A stretch of 10,485 bases of DNA from Acanthamoeba sp. SK_2022b (lineage: Eukaryota > Discosea > Longamoebia > Acanthamoebidae): positions 1 to 10,485 of the forward strand of contig JANDJZ010001324.1 of the NCBI GenBank assembly GCA_027943245.1, in the 5' to 3' direction. The position numbers were made by a program, and so were the translations under genes. Below the pieces are notes generated by a model, which saw nothing but the letters and a program-made list of their open reading frames with translations, had not been told where the DNA came from and did no database searches. Positions 1 to 6,175 of the stretch are shown in pieces. Each line of letters opens with the position of its first letter. Position 1 is the stretch's first letter.

Positions 1-1181
1 AGGAACGTCAGTTCGGCGCGCTTGCCCTGCAGCACTTCGGGCGTGCCCTCGACCTCGATGGACGGGTCGGCCAGCCACTGCTCGGTGACGATGTGGTCCA
101 GCTTGTCATGGCGGAAGTTGACCTGCACGGGCACGCGTTCCAGGCGCGTCTCGCTGGCCGTGGTTTCCAGCGTGGTCTCGTCCACGGTGACGTACAGCGA
201 CACGGCGGGGTTGGCGCGGCCTTCGTCCAGCGTGTAGATCTGCACCACCTCGTTGGGCAGCATGGTGATCTTGTAGCCGGGCATGTAGACGGTGGACAGG
301 CGCGAGCGGCCGAGCTGGTCCAGCGGCGTGCCCGGCACGATGGCCAGGCCGGGGGCCGCGATGTGGATGCCCACGGTGACCGTGCCCGTGCCCAGGCCGC
401 GCACCGACAGCGCGTCGTCGATCTCGGTGGTGGCCGAGTCGTCGATGGAAAACGCCTGGACATCGGCCAGCGGCAGCTCTGCCGGCGGCTGGGGCGCCTC
501 CAGTGGCGGAAATTGCGTGCCCTTGGGGAAGTGGTCGAAGAGGAAGCGCTTCCAGTGGAATTCGTAGGCCGATTCAATGGCGCCGGCCCTGTGCAGCAGA
601 TCCAGCGGTGCCAGGCGCGTGGCGCGGCTGGCCTCGACCACGGCCTTGTATTCGGCGGCGTTCTTGTCGGGGCGGAACAGGATCTTGTAGAGCTGTTCGC
701 GGATGGGGCCGGGGCATTCGCCAGCGCCCAACTGCTCGGCCCAGGCCGTGATCTGGGCCTGGATCTGCTTTTTCTTCTCTATGCCGGCCAGCGCCTGCTG
801 CAGGATTTCGGCCGGCGCCTTCTTGAAGCGGCCCTTGCCGGCGCGGCGAAAGTAGTGCGGCGCCTCGTAGATGCGAAACAGCGCGCCGGCCTGCTGGGCC
901 AGCGTGGCATTGTCCGAGAAATAGTCGCGTGCCAGGTCGGCGAAGCCGAATTCCTCCTCGGGGGCGAATTCCCAGGCCAGGTCCAGATCGATCTCGGCGG
1001 CCATTGCCTGGCCCTGGGCGATCAGCTCGGCAGGCGCCGGCTTGTCGAACTTGAGCAGGATGTTGGCGGACTTGACCTTGACCCGTTTGCCCGAGTCCAG
1101 TTCCACCTGGGCGGAGGTGTCGGCTTCGGAGAGGATGCGGCCGGCCAGGAACTTGCCGGCTTCTTCAAACAATGCGTGCAT
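1..1181 (-). CDS. RNB-domain (RNase II/R family) 3'-5' exoribonuclease, C-terminus cut off by window edge
   Basis: Reading leftward from the ATG at 1181, 393 codons are open up to the edge, so only the N-terminal part is present. RNB enzymes degrade single-stranded RNA processively 3' to 5' in the cytoplasm. The domain starts around residue 243. The active-site signature IDDSATTEIDDALSV (246-260) is visible; D247, E253, D255 and D256 align with E. coli RNase II D201, D207, D209 and D210, so one metal ligand position is Glu rather than Asp. YMPGYKITMLPNE (299-311) matches the conserved LPG..I.MLP block. The first ~230 residues do not look like the paired cold-shock domains of E. coli RNase II/R; I see a short beta-type segment and then helical sequence. 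Any S1 domain would lie off the edge. A GGAG sits 11 nt before the ATG. It follows yqiA on the same strand after 55 nt and is probably co-transcribed. Family is confident; RNase II versus R subtype is not. Confidence 0.88.
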   Translation of the reverse strand, partial: MHALFEEAGKFLAGRILSEADTSAQVELDSGKRVKVKSANILLKFDKPAPAELIAQGQAMAAEIDLDLAWEFAPEEEFGFADLARDYFSDNATLAQQAGALFRIYEAPHYFRRAGKGRFKKAPAEILQQALAGIEKKKQIQAQITAWAEQLGAGECPGPIREQLYKILFRPDKNAAEYKAVVEASRATRLAPLDLLHRAGAIESAYEFHWKRFLFDHFPKGTQFPPLEAPQPPAELPLADVQAFSIDDSATTEIDDALSVRGLGTGTVTVGIHIAAPGLAIVPGTPLDQLGRSRLSTVYMPGYKITMLPNEVVQIYTLDEGRANPAVSLYVTVDETTLETTASETRLERVPVQVNFRHDKLDHIVTEQWLADPSIEVEGTPEVLQGKRAELTF

Positions 1182-1236
1182 AGCCCGATATTCTCCCACG
1201 CTGCGGCTGGCAGCTGCCGCGCAGGCGTGTGCGGCA

Positions 1237-1821
1237 TCAGGCCAGATTCAGGAACTCGTCGAGCTGGGGCAGGTACTCCTCGAAGTTGCTCAGCGCGTGA
1301 TCGCCGCCTTCCTGAATGATCTGCAGCGCATGCGGGTAGCGCGCGCTCATCTCGCGCCAGTCCAGAACTTCGTCGCCCTCGGCCGCCAGCAGCATCTCGG
1401 GCGCGGCCGGTGTCATGGAGCGCGTGTCCAGCGCGCGCAGCTCTTCCATGTACTCGCGGCGAAAGAAAAAGCGTTCCTCGGGGTTGTGCCAGGACGTCTG
1501 CTCGCCAATGTACTTTTCAAGATCGCGCGCCGGGTTCACGGCCGGGTTGATCATCACGCTGCGGCAGCGCGCCAGCTGGGCCACCCAGCTGGCGTAGTAG
1601 CCGCCCAGCGAGGAGCCGATCACGGCCATGGTCTCTCGCGGCCAGCTGCCTATGCCGTCGGCAATCAGGGCGGCCGCCTCGCGCGGGGATGGTGGCAATT
1701 GCGGGCTCCACCAGCGCACGTGGGGATGGCGCGTGGCCACATGTTCGGCCATGCGCCGGGCCTTGGTGGATTGGGGTGAGGAGCGAAAGCCGTGCAGATA
1801 CAGCAAATGGGTGGTGGTCAT
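1237..1821 (-). CDS. yqiA: YqiA/YcfP-type alpha/beta hydrolase (putative esterase)
   Basis: This 194-residue protein is the usual length for the YqiA family, small cytoplasmic serine esterases of poorly known substrate. It opens with the family signature LLYLHGFRSSPQS (6-18). The nucleophile elbow is GSSLGG (69-74), giving Ser71; the acid is probably Asp150 in EGDEVLDW and the base His175 in GGDHALSNF, a complete catalytic triad in the expected order. INPAVNP (91-97) is also typical. The ATG at 1821 is chosen over an upstream in-frame start at 1965 because homology begins exactly there and AAAGGAGA lies 9 nt upstream (1831-1838). The gene is divergent from rodA and 55 nt upstream of the RNB exoribonuclease. 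In E. coli yqiA sits beside parE and cpdA, so this neighbourhood differs. The family call is firm; the natural substrate is unknown. Confidence 0.9.
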   Translation of the reverse strand: MTTTHLLYLHGFRSSPQSTKARRMAEHVATRHPHVRWWSPQLPPSPREAAALIADGIGSWPRETMAVIGSSLGGYYASWVAQLARCRSVMINPAVNPARDLEKYIGEQTSWHNPEERFFFRREYMEELRALDTRSMTPAAPEMLLAAEGDEVLDWREMSARYPHALQIIQEGGDHALSNFEEYLPQLDEFLNLA

Positions 1822-2033
1822 GGCGGGCGCTCTCCTTTGCGTTGCTGGGGCCGGGCGCCGGATGCGGCCCGGACGGCTCATGGCCCATTGTGGCCGCTGC
1901 GGCGGGTGGCGCCCAGCAGGGAAGGCCCGGGCCGACAGCTGGATGACAACCGCCTCCGTGGGCAACCCTGCGCCGGGCTAGGCCGCATGCGCCACGGGAT
2001 AATGGCGGCCCGTGCCCGCGACCGACCATCCCC
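1822..2033. promoter_or_regulatory. Divergent intergenic region between yqiA and rodA
   Basis: These 212 bases separate the two divergent starts. For rodA, GATAAT at 1998-2003 is the best -10 candidate, giving a leader of about 25 nt before the GTG; no good -35 is visible at the right distance. For yqiA, CACAAT on the minus strand (1892-1887) is a weak -10 candidate with a leader of about 60 nt. I see no operator, riboswitch or additional gene. The promoter calls are inferences from weak consensus matches. Confidence 0.3.
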
Positions 2034-3203
2034 GTGACCGAATTCGACAAGCCCTCCCTCTGGCAACGTGTTGCCCCGCTGCTGCGGGGCTTTGACTTCT
2101 GGTTGCTGCTGTTCGTGGGCATGCTGGCGTCGGCGGGGCTGATCGCCATGTACTCCTCGGGCTTCGACCACGGCACGCGCTTCACCGACCACGGGCGCAA
2201 CATGCTGATCGCGGCGGCCATCCTCTTTGTCGTGGCCCAGATTCCCCCGCAGCAGCTCATGAAGGTGGCCGTGCCGCTGTACATGCTGGGCGTGGCGCTG
2301 CTGGTGGCGGTGGCGCTGTTCGGCATCACCAAGAAGGGGGCTCAGCGCTGGGTCAACGTGGGTGTGGTGATCCAGCCCAGCGAGCTGCTGAAGATCGCCA
2401 CGCCGCTGATGCTGGCCTGGTGGTTCCAGCGCCGCGAGGGCCAGCTGCGCGGCACGGACTTCGTGATCGCCATGGTGTTGCTCATGGTGCCTGTCGGGCT
2501 GATCATGAAGCAGCCCGACCTGGGGACCTCGCTGCTGGTGATGGCGGCCGGCCTGTCGGTGATCTTCTTCGCGGGCCTGCCCTGGAAGCTCATCGTTCCG
2601 CCCGTGCTGGCCGGTGTGATCGGCATCACCCTCATCGTCTGGTACGAACCCCAGCTGTGCGCCGACGGCGTGCGCTGGCCCGTGCTGCATGAATACCAGC
2701 AGACCCGTGTCTGCACCCTGCTGGACCCCACGCGCGACCCCCTGGGCAAGGGGTTCCACATCATCCAGGGCATGATCGCCATCGGCTCCGGTGGCGTCTG
2801 GGGCAAGGGATTCATGGCAGGCACGCAAACCCACCTGGAGTTCATTCCCGAGCGCACGACCGACTTCATCTTCGCCGCCTATTCCGAGGAGTTCGGCCTG
2901 GTCGGCAACCTGTTCATCATCGTCTCCTTCCTGCTGCTGGTCTGGCGCGGGCTGGCCATCGCCATCCAGGCCAACACGCTGTTCGCGCGGCTCATGGCGG
3001 CGGCCGTGGCCATGATCTTCTTCACCTATGCCTTCGTGAACATGGGCATGGTCAGCGGCATCCTGCCCGTGGTCGGCGTGCCGCTTCCCTTCATCAGCTA
3101 CGGCGGCACGGCCATGGTCACGCTGGGGCTGGCGCTGGGGGTGCTGATGTCGGTGGCGCGTTCGCAGCGGCAACTGCCGGGCGAGGGCGGCGGCCCGCTC
3201 TGA
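2034..3203 (+). CDS. rodA: RodA, SEDS-family peptidoglycan glycosyltransferase of the elongasome
   Basis: RodA polymerises lipid II into glycan strands during lateral wall growth, in the inner membrane, in complex with PBP2 and MreBCD. The 389-residue protein has the usual length (E. coli 370) and about ten hydrophobic segments starting at residue 22. Signatures in order: KGAQRWVNVGVVIQPSELLK (101-120); KQPDLGTSLL (159-168); the long periplasmic loop with DPLGKGFHIIQGMIAIGSGG (235-254); PERTTDFIFAAYSEEFGLVG (272-291), where Asp277 matches the catalytic Asp262 of E. coli RodA; and the SEDS signature NMGMVSGILPVVGVPLPFIS (336-355). The start is GTG; no clear Shine-Dalgarno precedes it. FtsW is the close alternative, but the PERTTDFIFA and IQPSELLK context and the length favour RodA. 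The mrdA (PBP2) gene that often accompanies rodA is not next to it here: yqiA diverges upstream and tldD follows after 352 nt. Confidence 0.95.
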   Translation: MTEFDKPSLWQRVAPLLRGFDFWLLLFVGMLASAGLIAMYSSGFDHGTRFTDHGRNMLIAAAILFVVAQIPPQQLMKVAVPLYMLGVALLVAVALFGITKKGAQRWVNVGVVIQPSELLKIATPLMLAWWFQRREGQLRGTDFVIAMVLLMVPVGLIMKQPDLGTSLLVMAAGLSVIFFAGLPWKLIVPPVLAGVIGITLIVWYEPQLCADGVRWPVLHEYQQTRVCTLLDPTRDPLGKGFHIIQGMIAIGSGGVWGKGFMAGTQTHLEFIPERTTDFIFAAYSEEFGLVGNLFIIVSFLLLVWRGLAIAIQANTLFARLMAAAVAMIFFTYAFVNMGMVSGILPVVGVPLPFISYGGTAMVTLGLALGVLMSVARSQRQLPGEGGGPL

Positions 3204-3210
3204 ACACCAG

Positions 3211-3236
3211 TTTGCGGCGCCCAAGGCGCCTGCAAA
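3211..3236 (+). other. Hairpin just after the rodA stop codon
   Basis: TTTGCGGCGCC pairs with GGCGCC-T-GCAAA around a CAA loop, 11 base pairs with one bulged T, starting 8 nt after the rodA stop. No U-tract follows, so it is not a standard intrinsic terminator. It may protect the rodA mRNA 3' end or assist Rho-dependent termination. Confidence 0.45.
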
Positions 3237-3361
3237 TGTCAAATAGTCTGGATGCCTGCTGCCGGAAAGCTCCGTTTCTTTCCATGATTTGGCGAGCAAG
3301 CCAAGCCTGCATGAGACTGGCATGCTCCTGTTTCCATAACGTCTGCGGGATGACCGTGCAC

Positions 3362-3390
3362 TTGCCACGGACGCCGAGGCGCGCTACAAA
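3362..3390 (+). promoter_or_regulatory. Candidate promoter inside the rodA-tldD gap
   Basis: TTGCCA (3362-3367) and TACAAA (3385-3390) are separated by exactly 17 nt; they match the sigma-70 consensus at 5/6 and 4/6 positions. Initiation would fall near 3396-3398, about 90 nt before the end of a strong terminator. This is a consensus match only. Confidence 0.35.
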
Positions 3391-3396
3391 GCAAGC

Positions 3397-3486
3397 GCGG
3401 ACATGGGCCAGCATGTTCGCCATCCACGCGGATGCATGCCTACGGAATGCCGCTCAGCCTGGTGGGGCGGCATTCCGTTCTTTTTT
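3397..3486 (+). ncRNA. Candidate small RNA, about 90 nt, unrecognised family
   Basis: The proposed RNA begins at the predicted start near 3397 and ends in the intrinsic terminator. Between them is a second hairpin: GCATG (3411-3415) and CATCC (3421-3425) on the left arm pair with GGATG (3430-3434) and CATGC (3435-3439), leaving a four-base ACGC loop and a five-base bulge on the left side. The two hairpins are adjacent, two bases apart, and a U-rich tail follows, as in many Hfq-type small RNAs. I do not recognise the family. The alternative is that this is simply the long 3' end of the rodA transcript. Confidence 0.35.
3442..3486 (+). terminator. Strong intrinsic terminator upstream of tldD
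   Basis: ACGGAATGCCGC (3442-3453) pairs perfectly with GCGGCATTCCGT (3467-3478) over 12 base pairs with a 13-nt loop, followed by TTCTTTTTT on the plus strand. No A-tract precedes the stem, so it works in the plus direction only. It ends whatever transcript precedes it (rodA or the candidate small RNA) and insulates tldD. Confidence 0.88.
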
Positions 3487-3543
3487 GCAGGCCCATGAAC
3501 CGTTGGCTGCTCCCGTTGCACGGCGAGGGCATGGCCGGCTCTC

Positions 3544-3549
3544 TACAAT
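3544..3549 (+). promoter_or_regulatory. -10 element of tldD, probably giving a leaderless mRNA
   Basis: TACAAT lies six bases before the tldD ATG, so the A of the start codon falls at the expected transcription start. TTGCAC at 3516-3521 is too far away (22 nt) to be a good -35, and no other -35 is clear. No Shine-Dalgarno is present between it and the ATG. Confidence 0.5.
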
Positions 3550-3555
3550 GGGCGA

Positions 3556-5016
3556 ATGATCTCCCGCGAACCCACCATTGAACGCCTGGCCACAGCGCGC
3601 CAGTTGCTGCTTGAGCCCTTCGGGCTCGATGAAACCCATCTCGCGCGCGCACTGGCCGAGATCCGCAGCCACCAGGTCGACGACGCCGACCTCTACTTCC
3701 AGTACACCCGCGCCGAAGGCTGGAGCCTGGAAGAGGGCATCGTCAAGACCGGCAGCTTCAGCATCGACCAGGGTGTGGGCGTGCGGGCGGTCAGCGGCGA
3801 GAAGACGGCCTTTGCCTATTCCGACGATATTTCCGAAGCCTCCCTGCTGGATGCGGCACGCACCGTGCGCTCCATCTCGGGCGCGGCCCAGAGCAAGCGC
3901 GTGCGCGCCAACGCGTCCAAGATCGCGCAAAGCCGCTCGCTGTATCCGGGGCTGGATCCCATTGCCACGCTGGACAGCACGGCCAAGGTCGAGCTGCTGG
4001 GCAAGGTCGAAACCCTGGCCCGCGCCAAGGACCCGCGTGTCGTCCAGGTCATGGCCGGCCTGGCCAGCGAGTACGACGTGGTGCTGGTCGCCCGCGCCGA
4101 TGGCACGTTGGCTGCCGATGTGCGGCCGCTGGTGCGTCTTTCCGTCACCGTGATCGCCGAGCAAAAGGGCCGGCGTGAGGTGGGCTCTGCCGGCGGCGGT
4201 GGCCGTTTTGGCCTGGCCTATTTCAGCGATGAGCAGATCACGCAATATGTGGACGAAGCCGTGAGCGCGGCCCTCACCAACCTGCAGTCGCGCCCCGCGC
4301 CGGCAGGCGAAATGACCGTGGTGCTTGGCCCCGGCTGGCCCGGCGTGCTGCTGCACGAAGCCGTGGGCCATGGCCTGGAAGGCGACTTCAACCGCAAGGG
4401 CGCCAGCGCCTTCAGCGGGCGCATCGGCCAGCGCGTGGCGGCCAAGGGCGTCACCGTGCTGGACGACGGCACGCTGGCCGATCGCCGCGGTTCGCTCAAC
4501 GTCGATGACGAGGGCTGCACCAGCCAGAGCAATGTGCTGATCGAGGACGGCATCCTCAAGGGCTACATCCAGGACGCGATGAACGCCCGCCTGATGGGCG
4601 TCAAGCCCACGGGCAACGGCCACCGCGAAAGCTATGCCCACATCCCCATGCCGCGCATGACCAACACCTACATGCTAGGTGGCGACAAGGATCCGCAGGA
4701 AATCGTGGCCTCGATCAAGAAGGGCCTGTACGCCACCAACTTCGGCGGCGGTCAGGTCGACATCACCAGCGGCAAGTTCGTGTTCTCTGCCAGCGAGGCC
4801 TATTGGGTCGAGAACGGCAAGATCCAGTACCCCGTCAAGGGCGCGACCATCGTGGGCAGCGGCCCGGAATCGCTCAAGCACATCACCATGATCGGCAACG
4901 ACATGCGCCTGGACAGCGGTGTGGGCACCTGCGGCAAGGAAGGCCAGAGCGTGCCCGTGGGCGTGGGTCAGCCTACGCTGCGCATCGACGGCCTGACGGT
5001 GGGCGGCACGGCCTGA
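3556..5016 (+). CDS. tldD: TldD metalloprotease subunit
   Basis: TldD pairs with TldE (PmbA) to form a cytoplasmic zinc protease that degrades unfolded peptides threaded into its chamber; in E. coli it matures microcin B17 and helps turn over the antitoxin CcdA. The 486-residue length fits (E. coli 481). The zinc site HEAVGHGLEGDF lies at 267-278, with His267, Glu268 and His272 as the HExxxH motif; the third ligand is likely Cys459 in DSGVGTCGKEGQ. Other family blocks are the substrate-channel GNGHRESYAHIPMPRMTNTY (353-372) and GGGQVDITSGKFVFSASEAY (397-416). All key residues are present. The ATG at 3556 is chosen because the N-terminal family region begins there, though no Shine-Dalgarno precedes it; a TACAAT box six bases upstream suggests leaderless expression. 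The partner tldE is not in the window. Confidence 0.95.
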   Translation: MISREPTIERLATARQLLLEPFGLDETHLARALAEIRSHQVDDADLYFQYTRAEGWSLEEGIVKTGSFSIDQGVGVRAVSGEKTAFAYSDDISEASLLDAARTVRSISGAAQSKRVRANASKIAQSRSLYPGLDPIATLDSTAKVELLGKVETLARAKDPRVVQVMAGLASEYDVVLVARADGTLAADVRPLVRLSVTVIAEQKGRREVGSAGGGGRFGLAYFSDEQITQYVDEAVSAALTNLQSRPAPAGEMTVVLGPGWPGVLLHEAVGHGLEGDFNRKGASAFSGRIGQRVAAKGVTVLDDGTLADRRGSLNVDDEGCTSQSNVLIEDGILKGYIQDAMNARLMGVKPTGNGHRESYAHIPMPRMTNTYMLGGDKDPQEIVASIKKGLYATNFGGGQVDITSGKFVFSASEAYWVENGKIQYPVKGATIVGSGPESLKHITMIGNDMRLDSGVGTCGKEGQSVPVGVGQPTLRIDGLTVGGTA

Positions 5017-5026
5017 CCGTCGCATG

Positions 5027-5053
5027 CCCGCGCCCTGCATGGCAGGGGGCGGG
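5027..5053 (+). other. GC-rich hairpin after tldD
   Basis: CCCGC and CCCTGC (5027-5038) pair with GCAGGG and GCGGG (5042-5053) around an ATG loop, 11 base pairs with one G-G mismatch. It starts 11 nt after the tldD stop. No U-tract follows, so read-through into the next gene is possible; a Rho-assisted or mRNA-stabilising role is equally possible. Confidence 0.4.
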
Positions 5054-5113
5054 TCCTCTGTCCTGCCTGACGCGGCCCGCCGCGCTCCGTGGGCGCCGCC
5101 CGGCGCCGATTCC

Positions 5114-5734
5114 ATGACCCAGCTTTCCTTTCCTTCCCGGCCAGGCCTGCAGACTTCTGCCCATCCCCTGCGCAGCCTGCCGGAACACTGGCGCACCTGG
5201 GCCGGCGAGTCGCGGCTGAACCGCGTCTGGCTGAACGAGTTGATCGTGGGCGATCTGCAGCCCATGCACCAGCAACTGGCCTTGCTGGCCGTTGCGCTGG
5301 ACGAGGCCGTGCGCGTGCGCTATGCGGGCAGTGCACGCCCTGCCGTGGAAGATGCCATACAGCAACTCGACCTGGCCGTGCTGGACCACCAGCACTTCCT
5401 CACCACGCTGGGGGCGGTATGGCACGCCCTCTACGAATTTCCCGCCTACCAGCGCCTGCTCAAGGGGTTCAGGGAGGTCGTGCACGCCTGGCAGCAGTCC
5501 GTGCTGGTGGGCGATGCCCAGGAGCCCGAGCATTTCCGCCGCTGCGAGCGTCTGGGCTGGCGCCTGCTGGGAGATGCATGCCTGTTGATAGACATGTTTG
5601 CGGAATCCGCCGCTGTGGCCGGCGGGTTCGATGCCGCCGCAATGCAGCCTTGGTACCGGACGCGTCGCTGGCGTCCCTGGAGCGCCCTGCGCCGAGCACT
5701 GCGCAGGCTGCGCGACTCCTTGCTGCGGCGTTGA
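5114..5734 (+). CDS. Hypothetical protein with arginine/tryptophan-rich C-terminal tail
   Basis: I do not recognise this 206-residue protein. No signal peptide or clear membrane helix is visible; the middle (about 35-170) reads as a series of amphipathic helices rich in Leu, Ala, His and Gln, for example around ELIVGDLQPMHQQLALLAVA (42-61). Two cysteines fall close together (144 and 156). The C-terminus is distinctive: residues 180-206 contain 11 arginines and three tryptophans, a strongly basic amphipathic tail that could bind membrane lipid or nucleic acid. The ATG at 5114 is preferred over an in-frame ATG at 5024 because the extra 30 residues look like low-complexity translated intergenic DNA and would overlap the post-tldD hairpin; no strong Shine-Dalgarno supports either. 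It lies 97 nt after tldD on the same strand and could share its transcript. Codon use is typical of the window, which favours a real gene. Confidence 0.7.
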   Translation: MTQLSFPSRPGLQTSAHPLRSLPEHWRTWAGESRLNRVWLNELIVGDLQPMHQQLALLAVALDEAVRVRYAGSARPAVEDAIQQLDLAVLDHQHFLTTLGAVWHALYEFPAYQRLLKGFREVVHAWQQSVLVGDAQEPEHFRRCERLGWRLLGDACLLIDMFAESAAVAGGFDAAAMQPWYRTRRWRPWSALRRALRRLRDSLLRR

Positions 5735-5948
5735 GGCGGGCCTGCCGCGATGCGCGGAAGCGTCATTTTCTGGAGTTTGCACGTTTTCAAAGGTGAATGC
5801 AAGAAAACTGCATGCCATCGTGTTTTTATCCGTGATGACGAAATATTTTTGCGTTGAACGGTTAAAAAAGCAGTTTAAGTGCGTGGAGGATTTTGAGGTT
5901 TCTCTCTGTGGCACTGTGAAGTGCGCCCCCCGTGCTGCCATGGCCATG
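5735..5948. other. AT-rich intergenic stretch upstream of the aroG attenuator
   Basis: After the 206-codon gene the sequence turns clearly AT-rich (roughly 5757-5905) against GC-rich flanks. Visible elements are three TGCA tetramers at 5778, 5798 and 5809, spaced 20 and 11 bases apart, and a small hairpin GCACT-GTGA-AGTGC (5911-5924) with a GNRA-type loop. Two short plus-strand reading frames cross it (35 codons from 5750, 43 codons from 5835); neither has a ribosome binding site. I see no recognised gene or RNA. Confidence 0.4.
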
Positions 5949-5978
5949 TTGCACTGCGAAAAATGACTGTGCTACATT
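5949..5978 (+). promoter_or_regulatory. Promoter of the aroG leader transcript
   Basis: TTGCAC (5949-5954) and TACATT (5973-5978) are 18 nt apart, and TGC directly before the -10 makes an extended -10 element (TGn). The start site would be at about 5985-5987, at or just before the leader-peptide ATG. The -35 is a weak match, so the extended -10 probably carries much of the activity. Confidence 0.55.
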
Positions 5979-5986
5979 CAGTTCCC

Positions 5987-6049
5987 ATGCAAGCCCGTAC
6001 CTCCTTCTACTTTTACTTTTGGTTCTCCTCCCCGGCGGAAGAGAGGTAA
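5987..6049 (+). CDS. Aromatic amino acid attenuator leader peptide for DAHP synthase
   Basis: This 20-codon reading frame encodes FYFYFWF at residues 7-13, seven aromatic residues in a row (4 Phe, 2 Tyr, 1 Trp; codons at 6005-6025), then a short polar end and TAA. Such a run directly upstream of a terminator and of the first shikimate-pathway gene is the hallmark of a regulatory leader peptide whose translation, not product, matters: shortage of charged aromatic tRNA stalls the ribosome in the run. The stop codon at 6047-6049 lies just past the candidate antiterminator arm at 6033-6038, so an unhindered ribosome would cover that arm. No Shine-Dalgarno precedes the ATG and the predicted transcription start is at the ATG, so translation may be leaderless. 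Function is inferred from sequence arrangement; I rate it strong. Confidence 0.88.
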   Translation: MQARTSFYFYFWFSSPAEER

Positions 6050-6086
6050 GCGCGCGCACCCGAACAAACCTCCCTCAGAACCGCCG
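6033..6086 (+). promoter_or_regulatory. Candidate antiterminator hairpin of the aroG attenuator
   Basis: CGGCGG (6033-6038), inside the last leader codons, is the exact complement of CCGCCG (6081-6086), the left arm of the terminator. A second pairing, GAGG (6043-6046) with CCTC (6073-6076), extends the helix across a symmetric four-base internal loop. Formation of this structure excludes the terminator. A possible competing upstream pairing is ACCTC (5999-6003) with GAGGT (6043-6047), which is weak. Confidence 0.7.
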
Positions 6087-6117
6087 AAGCTGCAGAGCCC
6101 GGCGGTTTTTTGTTTTT
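6079..6117 (+). terminator. Attenuator terminator in the aroG leader
   Basis: AACCGCCG (6079-6086) pairs with CGGCGGTT (6100-6107), with a small inner GCT/AGC stem in the loop, followed by TTTTTT-G-TTTTT (6106-6117). It lies 58 nt upstream of the aroG ATG with no gene in between except the leader peptide, so it can only act on the aroG transcript itself. Confidence 0.88.
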
Positions 6118-6175
6118 CCCCTCCCGATTCTTCGCTCCGTTTTCCACGATCCATCTTTCCTCACGAAAGCAAGCA

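Noticed and set aside
93..1319. 408-codon plus-strand frame over the left edge
   Set aside because: It is the complement of the RNB exoribonuclease and the end of yqiA; the minus strand carries recognisable catalytic motifs, while this frame is Gly/Ala/Arg/Gln-rich without any family signature.
1878..3368. 496-codon minus-strand frame opposite rodA
   Set aside because: His/Gln/Arg/Asp-rich shadow of rodA; no ribosome binding site or domain, and rodA is unambiguous.
3212..3559. 115-codon plus-strand frame filling the rodA-tldD gap
   Set aside because: It runs straight through the terminator hairpin and U-tract (3442-3486) and over the tldD start, has no ribosome binding site, and its composition is not like the neighbouring proteins.
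3454..4641. 395-codon minus-strand frame opposite tldD
   Set aside because: Shadow of tldD, with His/Ala/Gly-rich low-complexity translation and no recognisable motif.
5016..5114. Possible intrinsic terminator after tldD
   Set aside because: The hairpin at 5027-5053 is stable but followed by TCCTCTGTCC rather than a U-tract, so it is listed only as a hairpin.
5750..5857. 35-codon plus-strand frame in the AT-rich stretch
   Set aside because: No Shine-Dalgarno, no family resemblance, and AT-rich short frames arise by chance; kept only as part of the island description.
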